Source of the DNA: a virus
Length of the DNA stretch: 52,123 nt
Virus record (IMG/VR): IMGVR_UViG_3300033182_000766
Location: 1-52,123 of that record
Reading direction: 5' to 3' (one strand)
Below, piece after piece: positions 7,763 through 18,048 of this stretch; within the stretch, counting starts at the first letter, position 1; the number at the start of each line of letters is the position of its first letter. The translations under genes were made by a program, and so were the position numbers. The notes under the pieces were generated by a model. That model did no database searches and was not told the DNA's origin. It was given only the letters and a program-made list of their open reading frames with translations.

Positions 7763-8622
7763 TATTTTTTAATCCTGTCTAACTCTTCTTTTAATTCTTT
7801 AATTGCTTCTATTAAATATGCGCTTAATTTTGTATAATTAATACCATCAGGTTTGCCGTCTTTATACGCAACAACATTAGGAATAATAGGTGCAACTTCT
7901 TCTGCAATTAGACCTGCTTCACCTTTTTTAACACTATTCTTTCTATCATATGTTACACCTGTTAATTGTAAAATTGAGTTAAGTGCATTTGTTATTGGGT
8001 TTACATTTTCTTTGTATGTAATACTTGAAGTTTCTGTAATTGATCCTGCACTTAAATCTGTACACGTTACTTGGCCTGAAACACCAACTCCACCTGTTAC
8101 AATAAGCGTACCTGTAGTAGTACTTGACGATGTTTGGTTACCTTTAAATCTTACCGTTCCGTCGCTTGGTTTAAATGTTAATTTTGCTGAAGTCACACTT
8201 AATGTAGTTAACGAACCGTTAGATGTGCTAGTGGTATCTACCCAGGCAAGATTTTGTTCTGTTGTAGGTACTGAAGTATTTGATATTTCAACTACACCAT
8301 TTTCAACCCAGCTTAATACTCCTGATCCGTTAGTTTGTAATACTTGTCCGTTTGACCCGTTAGAATTAGGAAGCGTAAATGTTATATTGCTTGATAAAGC
8401 AGGTGCGCTAACATTTACATAGTTACTACCATCTGCATCATAAAACAATGCACTATTTCCAGCCTTAAAACTAACATCAGTATTTGCTTCAATAACACCT
8501 GTTCCTGTTGGTGTTAAAACAATACTAGTATTATTATTAATTGGAGTAAATGTAGTATCTGTTATTTTTAAGACACCTAAGATTGGATCACCTACCGTAC
8601 CTGTTGAAATTTTTCTAGCCAT
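7762..8622 (-). CDS. Tail fibre with C-terminal S74 intramolecular chaperone
   Basis: This 286-aa protein has a strand-rich fibre body (INNNTSIVLTPTGTGVIE; SNGQVLQTNGSGVLSWVENG). Its C-terminal domain, from about residue 195, matches the endosialidase-type self-cleaving chaperone (Peptidase_S74): SITYKENVNPI, then AGLIAEEVAPIIPNVV and a terminal helix LIEAIKELKEELDRIKK. In this family the domain trimerises the fibre and then cleaves itself off at a Ser near its start; the Ser before ITYKEN is the natural candidate. The fibre body also carries a TGTG repeat related to the giant 1739- and 1638-aa proteins. It is coupled to the next gene by a 1-nt TAATG overlap. Confidence 0.85.
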   Translation of the reverse strand: MARKISTGTVGDPILGVLKITDTTFTPINNNTSIVLTPTGTGVIEANTDVSFKAGNSALFYDADGSNYVNVSAPALSSNITFTLPNSNGSNGQVLQTNGSGVLSWVENGVVEISNTSVPTTEQNLAWVDTTSTSNGSLTTLSVTSAKLTFKPSDGTVRFKGNQTSSSTTTGTLIVTGGVGVSGQVTCTDLSAGSITETSSITYKENVNPITNALNSILQLTGVTYDRKNSVKKGEAGLIAEEVAPIIPNVVAYKDGKPDGINYTKLSAYLIEAIKELKEELDRIKK

Positions 8623-8641
8623 AACTTATTCCTTATCGTCC

Positions 8642-8974
8642 TTATGCAGTAGCAGTTTCAATACCATATGCTACAACAGAAACTGTTGATGCGCTTGCGT
8701 ATGCTACGATATACTTTCCTGCATTTAATACAATACCTGTGCGTTCTAATACACCACCTGGTACAAGTGTTGCATCATACTCTAAATAATCTGCTGTTGT
8801 AGGCGTACCAGAAGCAGCAACCGCTAAACGTACAGTTACATCTGCTGCTCCTCTGTTACACATACTTACTGTTGCTACTGTAAATGTATCTGCAGGTACA
8901 ACATAAATTGTTGTGTTTGAAGCACCAATCGCTGCTGGGTTAGTGCCTCCATTACTTAATATTCCATTTGCCAT
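8642..8974 (-). CDS. Small beta-rich structural protein
   Basis: This 110-aa protein is Ala/Thr/Val-rich with alternating hydrophobic strands (TIYVVPADTFTVATVSM, LEYDATLVPGG, KYIVAYASASTVSVVAYG). It looks like a compact beta-sandwich. The same plan is seen in the 109-aa and 114-aa proteins further right: a strand after VPA, two internal strands, a segment placing charged residues before a final Val-rich strand. I take the three as a loose family of small virion or fibre-connector proteins. It lies between the 3001-aa giant gene and the S74 fibre. No catalytic motif or signal peptide is visible. Confidence 0.6.
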   Translation of the reverse strand: MANGILSNGGTNPAAIGASNTTIYVVPADTFTVATVSMCNRGAADVTVRLAVAASGTPTTADYLEYDATLVPGGVLERTGIVLNAGKYIVAYASASTVSVVAYGIETATA

Positions 8975-8992
8975 TTTAATGTGTCTCCAATC

Positions 8993-11900
8993 TTATTTTA
9001 AGAAATAGTTATATGCTAGTGGTAAGCCTAATACAGTGCCGCTAAACACTATGTTACCTTTAATATTTATCGGATTACCTGTTACTGTTGTAATTAGGTT
9101 GGATCCAATAAACACATCACCTGCTGTTACTGAGTTAACAACTAGTGATGCACCACCGCCACCAATTTGTGCTTCAATGTATGCTTTAACAGCACGTTGG
9201 GTTGGTACAATAGTATCACTGTTTGCAGTAAAGAACGGGTCTGTACTAAATTCAGTAATACTTGCAGAGTTACCACCTAGTGTAACCTCACCTAGTGTAA
9301 GTTCCTGTAGACCTGCAATGTTAAATGCTTCAGCATTCAATGTTGCAACACCAGTTGCTTGCTCAATGCTGAACAAGTCACCTACTCTAAAGTTACCATC
9401 TTGGTCAGTAGCAGTGTAGAACACACGGCCGCCGCCAAAATCACTAGTTTCTTTGGTTTGATCTGGTGTATTAACAGGAGTCCCTGGATAATTAGTATCT
9501 TCAAAGTTACCAGAACCAATATCAAGGAAATCGTGTCCTGTTAAACGTACTTGCGAGAATCTAATATGCATTTCTATTGGATCACTGTCTGGCGGTGCGT
9601 CTGCAATTTCCATATTAGGCGATATTTGTAAGAATGCAGTATAAGAACCATCATTGCTACCGAGGAAAGAAACAGTGTTAACTAGTTTGAAATACTGTCC
9701 TGGTAAACTAGCAAATTCTACGTTAGACCCTGCAACAGGTCGCTCTGTTAATTGTCTTACAGCAATATAATTTCCATTTTGTAAGAAATCAGCATAACCG
9801 TTACTAGTAGTGCTATTAACTGTGGCACTAGAACTTATAAATCCAGAACCTCTATTAACAAAAGTTGGATTTGCTATTGCTCCATTGCCTACTCTAACAT
9901 TGATAATAACATCATTAATGTTATTAGGATCTGTGACTGTAATTTCTGGATAATTTGCATCTAGTGTAGATAACGGATATCCTGACCCTGGTTCGTATAA
10001 TCTAATTTCATATACTTGTTCGTTTGCAACGCCAACTCTAGCTCTAGTAGTAGCACCAATGTTAGCATATCTACCAGCAGTACTTGAAGAATTTGGAAGT
10101 ATTGCAAATATACCTGTTTTATCTGGATTACCAAATGCAACACTATTAAATCCACCAGTAACTGTACCGCCTGATAGAGTATACGCCGTCCAAACTAAAC
10201 CATCCTGTGAGTATTCAATTTGATCAGTATCATCTGATGTAATAACAAATACACCTTGGCCGTATGTTACTTTACGTTCTGTAGCGACTAAGTTAAGTGT
10301 TAATGCATTACCATCTGAGTCTTCTGGGTCGTACCAGTTATCACCGTCTAATGAATACATAACACCGTTGGTCCCGCCGACTACAACAAATCGTCCGTTA
10401 CCCCAAGCGACGTTGCCTGCTACTGTGCCTGGAACTATGCTTGCTGCCGCCCATGTAATACCATCGCTTGAATAAACAATATTAGTAGATCCTGTATCAA
10501 CTGCAACCCATAATCCTTTACCGTAGCAAATATCTGTATAACCTATAGCTGGCAATGCATTAGTAGTTAGTGTCCAGCTTGCGCCACCGTTATCTGAATA
10601 CGCAACATCTCTGTCGTCATCTGAAATAACAACAAATCTGTTATTAACAGTACCAACAACATTACCGTATGCAATATTCTTTTCACCTGCAGAGCTCATT
10701 CCTGCCGGCAATGTAACTCCAGTACTCCAAGTATCTGCATCTGAACCATATATTACGTCGTTAGACCCGTCAGCTACTATAACTACAGCACTTTCGTGAT
10801 ATGTTGTAGATCCATCATCTTGTAATCCTGAAGCAATTGAATTCCAATTACCTGCACTTGGTGCTGGCAATGCTTCTGCTGACCAACTTTGACCATCTAA
10901 GCTAAATGCTCCGTTAGTTCCTGCGCCTACAGCAAGGAATCTACCTTTTCTACCGTATCCGTCAAAATCAAAGTCAATAATAGCACCGGTAGTTGAATTA
11001 ACAGTAGTAACAGTAATAGTAATATCGTGTGTACTGTTCGCACCACCAACACTACTACCATGTATACTTAATGTATCAAGTCTTGAATATCCTGTACCTG
11101 CTGTGTTAATACTTACATAATATTTACTACCATTACGTGTAATATCAAATGTTGCGCCTGTTCCGTCCGACTCTGTGCTTGAAGAAACATTTGTATATTC
11201 AGCTGATGTTTCTACGTACGTTGCATCGTACCAAGTAGTTGTAGCAGGTAAAACTGCTGCACCAGATGCTTTAGGCGGGGCGGTAAATGAAACATATGGT
11301 TCAATTTCATATACCGAAGTTGAGTTAGGCGAAACAAACGGTGTTCCAGGTACTATGTGATCCCATCCTGCTGCGCCGTCTGATTCTCTTACAACTGTTG
11401 CTGCTTTAGAACCTGCATTATATGTATCTACAATACCGTATAATCCTATACCGGCACCACCTACAATTTGTATTCTCATACCAGGGTATGCAGTTGATAA
11501 ATTACCGTCTGTAGCAGCAAGAGTAATACCTGTTGTAGATCCTGCTTGTGCTGTATTGCTTACAACCAAGTATCCGCTACCACCAGCAGCTCCTGAAGAA
11601 TCATTTATTTCGTCAATTCCTCCTTGGAATACAGCCCCGTCTCTAAATTCATCTGCAATAACTACTTCACTAGAGCCCGGACCAAAGAATTCAATTTCTG
11701 CTTCAGTATATTCATTACCAGCATGGCTAAACTCTATGTTTTGTAGTGTATCGGTGTTAGTATTTACTATAGCAATTGTTGCATTATACTGGAATCTATT
11801 ATCAACAATACCTGTTATTGGAGTTTCTTCGACATCAGTACCTTCTGCTACAGAACCGTATCTACCGTAAGAGTTGTTACCGTTTGTAGCACGAATACGT

Positions 11901-14900
11901 CCACCGTTTTCTGCTAAGTAACCAACTGATGAATAGTATGTGAACACTGATACAAGTTCTGCTCTGCCATTATTAGTAACCCAGGCGCCAATACCATCAC
12001 TAATTAACTGAGTGAAGTCATTTGACACCATAGAGTCATACCCACCGTTATGTAACGCACCATCGATCTTTTGTCCTATAGCGCAGTTACCAAAACATGT
12101 ACAACTTTGCATGAATGGTGAACGTGATGTAATCCATGCTTTTTCATCATTTGGTCCCCAACCTGGATCTAGTGATGCATAAGCACCAGCTGTTACACGA
12201 GGAGTACCATATGCGCTGCCGGCATAAGTTAGATAACCGTCTAATCCATCTAATGTCATGTTACGTAATCCTGTTCCATTACGCATTAAGAACATGTTTT
12301 CTTCCTGCGAACCAGTTACAGCATTTACATACGCTTCCGCAGCAATTCGGGTCTTATAACTTGCTGGACGGTATAATGTAACATTATCAGTGTATTCGCG
12401 TTTCCACTGTTGAGCCCAAGTTAAATCATACTTCATAGCGTAAACAAATTCGCCGACATCTCTTGAACATAAGTTAATGTTATAGTCATAATCCATTTCT
12501 AAACGGAACATTTGTGCATATGTATCATCAATGTATCTAGTTGTTTTAATAATAATATCTTCTTTATTATTAAACATTGCTACTTGAGCGTCACGCAATC
12601 CTTGAGTAGCGAACGATACATTTGGATAATTTGTACTTGGTAATCCGCTTAAACTGTCTGCTTGTATTACATCTTCGATTATTTCAATTAATGTTATCGC
12701 TCTATTAGATTCTGTAGATGTACCTGGACCATTTGATGTATCTTGTGATCCGCCGCTTTTTGGAGTCCAACTAGTATTATCTTCAATAATATTATCAATA
12801 AATGATTGCATATAATTATATGCTAGATAAGTTGGTGTTTTTTCTCCTGCCGGCAATTGCGAAACAGCACCTATAAAATAAGATTTTGCAACTTGTATAG
12901 TTGCGCTATTACCACCATATAATATATCATAACATAGCGCATCAACAATATAACCAACGTCTCTTTCGCAAGTTGCTACATCATAAACTAATGAAGGGTA
13001 GTTAAGAGGATCTTGAATCCAAGCAGTAATTTCACCTTGTATAAATGATCTATTTGCTTGCAATTGTAACACAGCATTTTGTTGTCCAGTAGTTGCACCA
13101 GTAGGAACATTAAATGTTATACTGTCTGCTGCTCCAGCACCATTGTTAATAATGTCAACAATTTCTGTAAACGCAGCATTTGAACGTGCTAATGCTGTTG
13201 CATCGTTTCTAACTTCATATAAATTAGCTGCTAAAGATTTAGCGTAGTTAATACCTGCTATAGTTTCTGTTTTTTCGTTGGCAAGTACTTCTGATGCACT
13301 TCCGCCAACGTAAGAACGTCCATTAACTACTTGATTATAATTAGTGTTAAGAACCATGTCATAACTTACACCGTCAATAATATAGCTGGTATCTCTACGA
13401 CATTTTTCATGGTCGTATATAAATCCGCTATTTTCTGTTGTTAGACTTACTGCTGAACCTCCAGGAGTAACGGATACTGTTAATGTTGTACTAGATGTAA
13501 TATCTTTAACATAATAAGTTGTATCTAGTGCTAGTCCAGCATCTACAACAGAGCCGGTGCTATCGTCTAAATCAACGAAACGAATTGCTTGATTTGGTTT
13601 TAACCAGCTAGTATCTGCAACTGTTAATTCATTATTTGATGTATTTGATGATGTTACACCTATACTAAACCAATAGTCCATATACGCATGTACTTCTGCC
13701 GTAATAAAATCTTTGTTTAGCTCTAACTGTCTAATAGCATTATAAACTTCGAAATCATCTACTTGTTCGTTGCCGCCTTCTGCATTTGCAGAGAATATAA
13801 AATCATCGATCCATTCGAATGTATTGTTGACGGCAAGGATCCCTTGTGGATGTGATCCGTAACTTTCAACTATAGATAGAACTTGTTGTCTTGCATATTC
13901 AAATGCTGCAATACTTGCAGTTTTTTGATCACTAATAACATTTGAACTTGGTGCCCTAGCATACGAATAGCCTGCAATCATGCCTGCAAAGTTAGAACCA
14001 GTTGCCCAATCGTATACTGCTGCATCAATAATTAAGCCTACGTCTCTTGAACACTTGGCGTGATTATAATTGAAATCATTATATGTATCACTAATGTATT
14101 GTATTGTATCTAATATTGTTTGCGCTTTGGCAGAATCAACTGCACTCTTTTCGCTTTGTAACGTAGCACTAACATTTAATGATGCAAGATTTGGATAAGT
14201 TACTGCTGGCAAACTAGCAGTATTTCCTGCATCTATAGCATCGGTAATGATAGTTATTTTAGCAGCTAATGCATTTGCTTCTGTAACGCCTGCTGCTGTT
14301 CCGCCTGTATCCTGAGTTTCTGCATTATTAGGAGACTTAGTCCAGGTAGGCGATGTTTGTGCTCGCACAACATAACCTAACACATCTGATAAATGTCCGT
14401 ATGCTGCTGATGTTTGATCAGTTTCGCTTGCAGGATATGCTGTTCCATCAATACCAAAATACGATTCAGCAATACGTGTAGTAGCCATTGTGCCACCGTA
14501 AATTATGTCATATTTCATTGCTTCAACAATAAATCCAACATCTCTTGAACATTTTGCAGTGTCGTAAGAGAAATTATACCAAATACTTGCCGGAGTTGGT
14601 ACTGTTGTAGTATAGTATGTTACTTGATCTTGTATCCACCCAACAATTTCTGCTTGGATAAATGTCTTATTAGCTACTAATTGTGCAAGTGCATCATCTG
14701 CATCAGTCGAAGGAAGTGTGCTTGGTGCAGGATAAGTTAACGTATCTGCGTTTCCGCTGCCGTTTGCAATAATGTCAACAATTTCATTAAATGCAGCATT
14801 ACTACGAGTGATTGCTGTTGAATCACTTAGTTCATCTTCGATAGTATCCCTGGCGTAACGAATAGCACCAATAGTTTGTGTTTTTTCGTTTGCTAAATTA

Positions 14901-17900
14901 TAAGCATTTGTTGGACGTTGATATGCTAATCCGTTAACTATCGCATTATAATTAGTTCCTAATGCAATATCATATGCAACATCGGTTAAAATATTAGTTA
15001 AATCTCTACGACATACTGAACTATCATAACGGAAACTACCAAAGTTTTTACTAATAAAATCAATAGTTCCTGTCTGTATGCTAGTTTTAGCACTATTTAA
15101 TGCAGTCTGTGCAGTATATGCGTCTGAATCTGTAGCAATAGTTGGATATGTAATCGTTGGAGCACTATTGTATCCATCTCTTATAACTGTAATAACATCA
15201 TCAATTAGATTACCAATAACCGTTGACACTCCTGCACTACCACCTGTGCCACTAACTTGAGGAACAGGAACTGTACTAACATCTCCAACAGTTGCAGGAG
15301 TTTGGTACGTTGGATTAACTGTAATGTTTCTACCAGTAGTTTGCATCAATGAACTTAAATATCCCATTGAAGCAATAGTTGCAGTTTTTTCTGCTGTTTC
15401 TATTTGCAATTCATTCGTAGAACCATTATAATACGATTTGCCTGCTTCTACACTCATCCAGTTGCCGCCATATGTTAAGTCGTATGCAACAGCATCCATT
15501 ATTAAACCAACATCACGTAAGCATGTTGTTCTACTGTAATTTAAGTCTGGATATTCTTCATCAAGAAATGCTTCAATTTCTGCTTTAATAAAATCTTTAT
15601 TCAATAAAAATAAATCTCTAGAATAACCGTAATTAGCATCAGTTAAATTGTATGCTGGAGTGTAAGTTGCTTCAACTTTTTGATTTGTTTGATAATCAAT
15701 TTGTCGTTTAATAGTTCTTGCAAGTTTAGAAACTTGCGGTCCTACTACTGTAGTTTCTGCATATGGCCAATCTTGATTTTGTAATTCGGCATTACCTGTT
15801 GTAGCTGGTACTGTTACTCCTGTAACAATATCGTTTACAATTTCTTCGATTCTTTCCACACCTTTATAAGTAATTCTTACATCATTTACAGGAGTTAAAC
15901 TTCCATTAGAAGATTTTCTTGGTAATACATGTGTTGAACGAAGTTCGTCGCCCATTACTGCTGTTTCTGCAGGAACAACTATTGGTAACACTTCGTAGTA
16001 TTTGCCGGTAGAAACTTTAATTAAATTAGTGTTAATTTCTCTTGCAGGTATATCTCTTGAAACACCTGCGGTGAGAGCATCAGTAATAATCCCAACAAGT
16101 TCTGTAGCTCTTGTAAGTACTCCAGCTTCTGCTTCTAAAGACGCATCGGTCCATTGTTCGACAATAGCCGTAGAGTTATCTCCGTTTGTAACTTGATAAT
16201 TAGTTGTAGGATCTGTTTGGGTTAACACCGCTTCGATAACTTCTAGCATGTAGTTATATCCAGCAACATCTTGATCTGCTTGTGTAGTTAATGTTACAGA
16301 TGCTGAATTTTCAAAATACGCTAGTGCTGCTTCTCTTGAGCGAACATTCCCGCCGTGTGTAATATCCCAAATAAGAGCATCAACGATGAGGCCTGTATCT
16401 CTTTCACATAAAGCACTGTTATAACTAAATCCTGACCAAATACCAGAACCTACTCCTATCTGATAATCGATCCATTCTGTAACTTCACGTTGGATAAATC
16501 TACGGTTAAGTTCAAGCAATCTTGCTGCGTTTAAATTTTTAGTTCCTCTGTCGACTTGTTGGCAAGCATATTTTATGCTTCTCCATGGACGATCAATTGA
16601 TTTGCCGTAAATTGGAGCAGGGCTGTCTACTCCGTGTTCTGCAACATAGTAAACATCTTCTGAAGTGCCTAATGATTCCCAAGCTGGTACTCCGTCTGGT
16701 TGTACGGTTAGAATTTGACCGTCAACACCTATTGGCAATCTTGTTGGTGCGCTGCCACTATAGTATACCATATCGCCTGTTGTAGTTAATACAGATTGTT
16801 CTGTACCAACAGCAATGATTGACCAATATTGTCCGCTGTCTGCTAAATCTGGACGAGATCCTTCGTTGCCACCGCCTTGCGGGCCACCTATTGACGAATA
16901 ATCATCGCCTTCTGAAATATGACCTAAAACACAGACATAAGAGTTATCGCCATAACGTACAACATCTCCTTCAAAATATTCTTGGTCGTCAATCCACTCG
17001 CCTCTCCAATTTAAACCTGAAGTAAATTTTTTCCAGTAACTAGCATTCGGTGGTTGTTGATTTTGATGATCTGCCGTACATAGATACGTAAATCCTCCAT
17101 GGCGTACAACGTCGCCAACACGATATTCGTAATCTGCGCTGTCTGCGCCCCAATCTTCTAAAAATTTAAATCCTTCAGAAAATAAATCCCAGTTGGCTGT
17201 ACTTGTGCTAGGTACTTCGCCTGTATGATTAGTTTTAGCAATGTACTGATTACCTCCATACTGAACAATGTCGCCTGGTTGATATTCAGCATAAGCATCC
17301 CATTCGCCTTCGTACTGGAAACCTTCGACAAATTTTTCCCAATTAGCAGAATCAGATTGGAAAATTGTTGTAGATGTATGTGCAGAAGTTGCTATCCATA
17401 AACTGCCGCCATAGCGTACTACGTCATTAATTTTATATCTTGTACTTCCTGCCCAATTTGATTTATATTCAATACCTTGGTTAAAAATATCCCATTTTGC
17501 TAGATCATTTTCTAATCCTAATGCAGTGGTTGCAGCGGACGTATGTATGGTATTACAAACATAAGTTGTTCCTCCATATTTAACTACATCATTAATTAAA
17601 TATTTTGTATTAGTAGTCCAGTTACCTTTCCAATCTAGTCCTTCAACAAATGTATCCCAACTTGCAGCATCTGCTTCTAATCCTAATGCAGTGGTTGCAG
17701 CGGATGTGTGTATGGTGTTACAAATATATAATCTTGCTCCGTAACTTACGATATCATTAAAGATATATCTAGTAGATGTTTGCCACTCACCTTTCCATGT
17801 TTGACCGTCTGATACAAGATTCCATTTAGAAGGTATGATGTTTAGATCTGTAAAGAAATCTGCCGCACTAGTATGTCCAATAACACAAATGTATGTTTTA

Positions 17901-17998
17901 CCTCCTAAGGATATAACATCATCTTGATAGTATACAGTGTCGGCTACCCAAGCACCTTTCCATACTAATCTAATTCTACCTAATTTAAATTCTGCCAT
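8993..17998 (-). CDS. Giant modular virion protein, 3001 aa
   Basis: Domains in order: seven repeats of about 50 residues (1-400; WKGxW..Y..xDVVxYGGxxYxC..H) resembling small carbohydrate-binding modules of the CBM5/12 or chitin-binding type. Then the start of a right-handed beta-helix (about 453, YYVAEHGVDS). Then eight copies of a helical repeat with core C-x-R-D-V-G-x-I-V-D-A between about 520 and 1900. Then the rest of the beta-helix (SLDPGWGPNDEKAW, RSPFMQS). Then an Asp-box propeller (about 2350-2640; S-x-D-G-x-x-W units). The C-terminal domain (about 2640-3001) is shared with the 1820-aa neighbour. A GATAAATA promoter and GGAG site precede the ATG. The role is probably a long fibre or host-binding appendage. 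No enzyme active site is evident. Confidence 0.8.
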   Translation of the reverse strand: MAEFKLGRIRLVWKGAWVADTVYYQDDVISLGGKTYICVIGHTSAADFFTDLNIIPSKWNLVSDGQTWKGEWQTSTRYIFNDIVSYGARLYICNTIHTSAATTALGLEADAASWDTFVEGLDWKGNWTTNTKYLINDVVKYGGTTYVCNTIHTSAATTALGLENDLAKWDIFNQGIEYKSNWAGSTRYKINDVVRYGGSLWIATSAHTSTTIFQSDSANWEKFVEGFQYEGEWDAYAEYQPGDIVQYGGNQYIAKTNHTGEVPSTSTANWDLFSEGFKFLEDWGADSADYEYRVGDVVRHGGFTYLCTADHQNQQPPNASYWKKFTSGLNWRGEWIDDQEYFEGDVVRYGDNSYVCVLGHISEGDDYSSIGGPQGGGNEGSRPDLADSGQYWSIIAVGTEQSVLTTTGDMVYYSGSAPTRLPIGVDGQILTVQPDGVPAWESLGTSEDVYYVAEHGVDSPAPIYGKSIDRPWRSIKYACQQVDRGTKNLNAARLLELNRRFIQREVTEWIDYQIGVGSGIWSGFSYNSALCERDTGLIVDALIWDITHGGNVRSREAALAYFENSASVTLTTQADQDVAGYNYMLEVIEAVLTQTDPTTNYQVTNGDNSTAIVEQWTDASLEAEAGVLTRATELVGIITDALTAGVSRDIPAREINTNLIKVSTGKYYEVLPIVVPAETAVMGDELRSTHVLPRKSSNGSLTPVNDVRITYKGVERIEEIVNDIVTGVTVPATTGNAELQNQDWPYAETTVVGPQVSKLARTIKRQIDYQTNQKVEATYTPAYNLTDANYGYSRDLFLLNKDFIKAEIEAFLDEEYPDLNYSRTTCLRDVGLIMDAVAYDLTYGGNWMSVEAGKSYYNGSTNELQIETAEKTATIASMGYLSSLMQTTGRNITVNPTYQTPATVGDVSTVPVPQVSGTGGSAGVSTVIGNLIDDVITVIRDGYNSAPTITYPTIATDSDAYTAQTALNSAKTSIQTGTIDFISKNFGSFRYDSSVCRRDLTNILTDVAYDIALGTNYNAIVNGLAYQRPTNAYNLANEKTQTIGAIRYARDTIEDELSDSTAITRSNAAFNEIVDIIANGSGNADTLTYPAPSTLPSTDADDALAQLVANKTFIQAEIVGWIQDQVTYYTTTVPTPASIWYNFSYDTAKCSRDVGFIVEAMKYDIIYGGTMATTRIAESYFGIDGTAYPASETDQTSAAYGHLSDVLGYVVRAQTSPTWTKSPNNAETQDTGGTAAGVTEANALAAKITIITDAIDAGNTASLPAVTYPNLASLNVSATLQSEKSAVDSAKAQTILDTIQYISDTYNDFNYNHAKCSRDVGLIIDAAVYDWATGSNFAGMIAGYSYARAPSSNVISDQKTASIAAFEYARQQVLSIVESYGSHPQGILAVNNTFEWIDDFIFSANAEGGNEQVDDFEVYNAIRQLELNKDFITAEVHAYMDYWFSIGVTSSNTSNNELTVADTSWLKPNQAIRFVDLDDSTGSVVDAGLALDTTYYVKDITSSTTLTVSVTPGGSAVSLTTENSGFIYDHEKCRRDTSYIIDGVSYDMVLNTNYNQVVNGRSYVGGSASEVLANEKTETIAGINYAKSLAANLYEVRNDATALARSNAAFTEIVDIINNGAGAADSITFNVPTGATTGQQNAVLQLQANRSFIQGEITAWIQDPLNYPSLVYDVATCERDVGYIVDALCYDILYGGNSATIQVAKSYFIGAVSQLPAGEKTPTYLAYNYMQSFIDNIIEDNTSWTPKSGGSQDTSNGPGTSTESNRAITLIEIIEDVIQADSLSGLPSTNYPNVSFATQGLRDAQVAMFNNKEDIIIKTTRYIDDTYAQMFRLEMDYDYNINLCSRDVGEFVYAMKYDLTWAQQWKREYTDNVTLYRPASYKTRIAAEAYVNAVTGSQEENMFLMRNGTGLRNMTLDGLDGYLTYAGSAYGTPRVTAGAYASLDPGWGPNDEKAWITSRSPFMQSCTCFGNCAIGQKIDGALHNGGYDSMVSNDFTQLISDGIGAWVTNNGRAELVSVFTYYSSVGYLAENGGRIRATNGNNSYGRYGSVAEGTDVEETPITGIVDNRFQYNATIAIVNTNTDTLQNIEFSHAGNEYTEAEIEFFGPGSSEVVIADEFRDGAVFQGGIDEINDSSGAAGGSGYLVVSNTAQAGSTTGITLAATDGNLSTAYPGMRIQIVGGAGIGLYGIVDTYNAGSKAATVVRESDGAAGWDHIVPGTPFVSPNSTSVYEIEPYVSFTAPPKASGAAVLPATTTWYDATYVETSAEYTNVSSSTESDGTGATFDITRNGSKYYVSINTAGTGYSRLDTLSIHGSSVGGANSTHDITITVTTVNSTTGAIIDFDFDGYGRKGRFLAVGAGTNGAFSLDGQSWSAEALPAPSAGNWNSIASGLQDDGSTTYHESAVVIVADGSNDVIYGSDADTWSTGVTLPAGMSSAGEKNIAYGNVVGTVNNRFVVISDDDRDVAYSDNGGASWTLTTNALPAIGYTDICYGKGLWVAVDTGSTNIVYSSDGITWAAASIVPGTVAGNVAWGNGRFVVVGGTNGVMYSLDGDNWYDPEDSDGNALTLNLVATERKVTYGQGVFVITSDDTDQIEYSQDGLVWTAYTLSGGTVTGGFNSVAFGNPDKTGIFAILPNSSSTAGRYANIGATTRARVGVANEQVYEIRLYEPGSGYPLSTLDANYPEITVTDPNNINDVIINVRVGNGAIANPTFVNRGSGFISSSATVNSTTSNGYADFLQNGNYIAVRQLTERPVAGSNVEFASLPGQYFKLVNTVSFLGSNDGSYTAFLQISPNMEIADAPPDSDPIEMHIRFSQVRLTGHDFLDIGSGNFEDTNYPGTPVNTPDQTKETSDFGGGRVFYTATDQDGNFRVGDLFSIEQATGVATLNAEAFNIAGLQELTLGEVTLGGNSASITEFSTDPFFTANSDTIVPTQRAVKAYIEAQIGGGGASLVVNSVTAGDVFIGSNLITTVTGNPINIKGNIVFSGTVLGLPLAYNYFLK
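12300..16450 (-). repeat. Eight copies of a Cys-Arg-Asp helical repeat
   Basis: Within the 3001-aa protein the core C-x-R-D-V-G-x-I-V-D-A-x-x-Y-D occurs near residues 529, 826, 995, 1149, 1317, 1532, 1677 and 1844, spaced about 145-300 residues. Each is followed by a motif with Gly-Gly-Asn (copies 1, 2, 4, 7) or Thr-Asn-Tyr-Asn/Ser-Asn-Phe (3, 5, 6). The paralogue of 1820 aa has a single, Cys-less copy at the same place. Confidence 0.8.
17511..17728. repeat. Tandem near-identical coding repeat in the 3001-aa gene
   Basis: The 53 bases at 17511-17563 recur at 17676-17728, 165 bases (55 codons) apart, with about four differences. They encode the CNTIHTSAATTALGLE part of N-terminal repeats 2 and 3, showing a recent duplication of one whole repeat. 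Confidence 0.75.
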
Positions 17999-18019
17999 TT
18001 AAGTAACTCCAAGTTATTG

Positions 18020-18027
18020 TATTTATC
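18020..18027 (-). promoter_or_regulatory. Late promoter variant for the 3001-aa gene, GATAAATA
   Basis: Minus-strand GATAAATA, predicted +1 about 18014, leaving 15 bases before the ATG that contain GGAG. It is the same variant as at 37626 and 46947. Confidence 0.5.
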
Positions 18028-18048
18028 ATATCTCTTAATATGCTGTTT

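Noticed and set aside
7853-8422. Plus-strand gene of 189 aa
   Set aside because: Shadow of the S74 fibre gene, which has clear domain support.
3345-8974. Diversity-generating retroelement acting on the fibre genes
   Set aside because: No reverse transcriptase, no template/variable repeat pair with adenine-specific changes was visible in the window.
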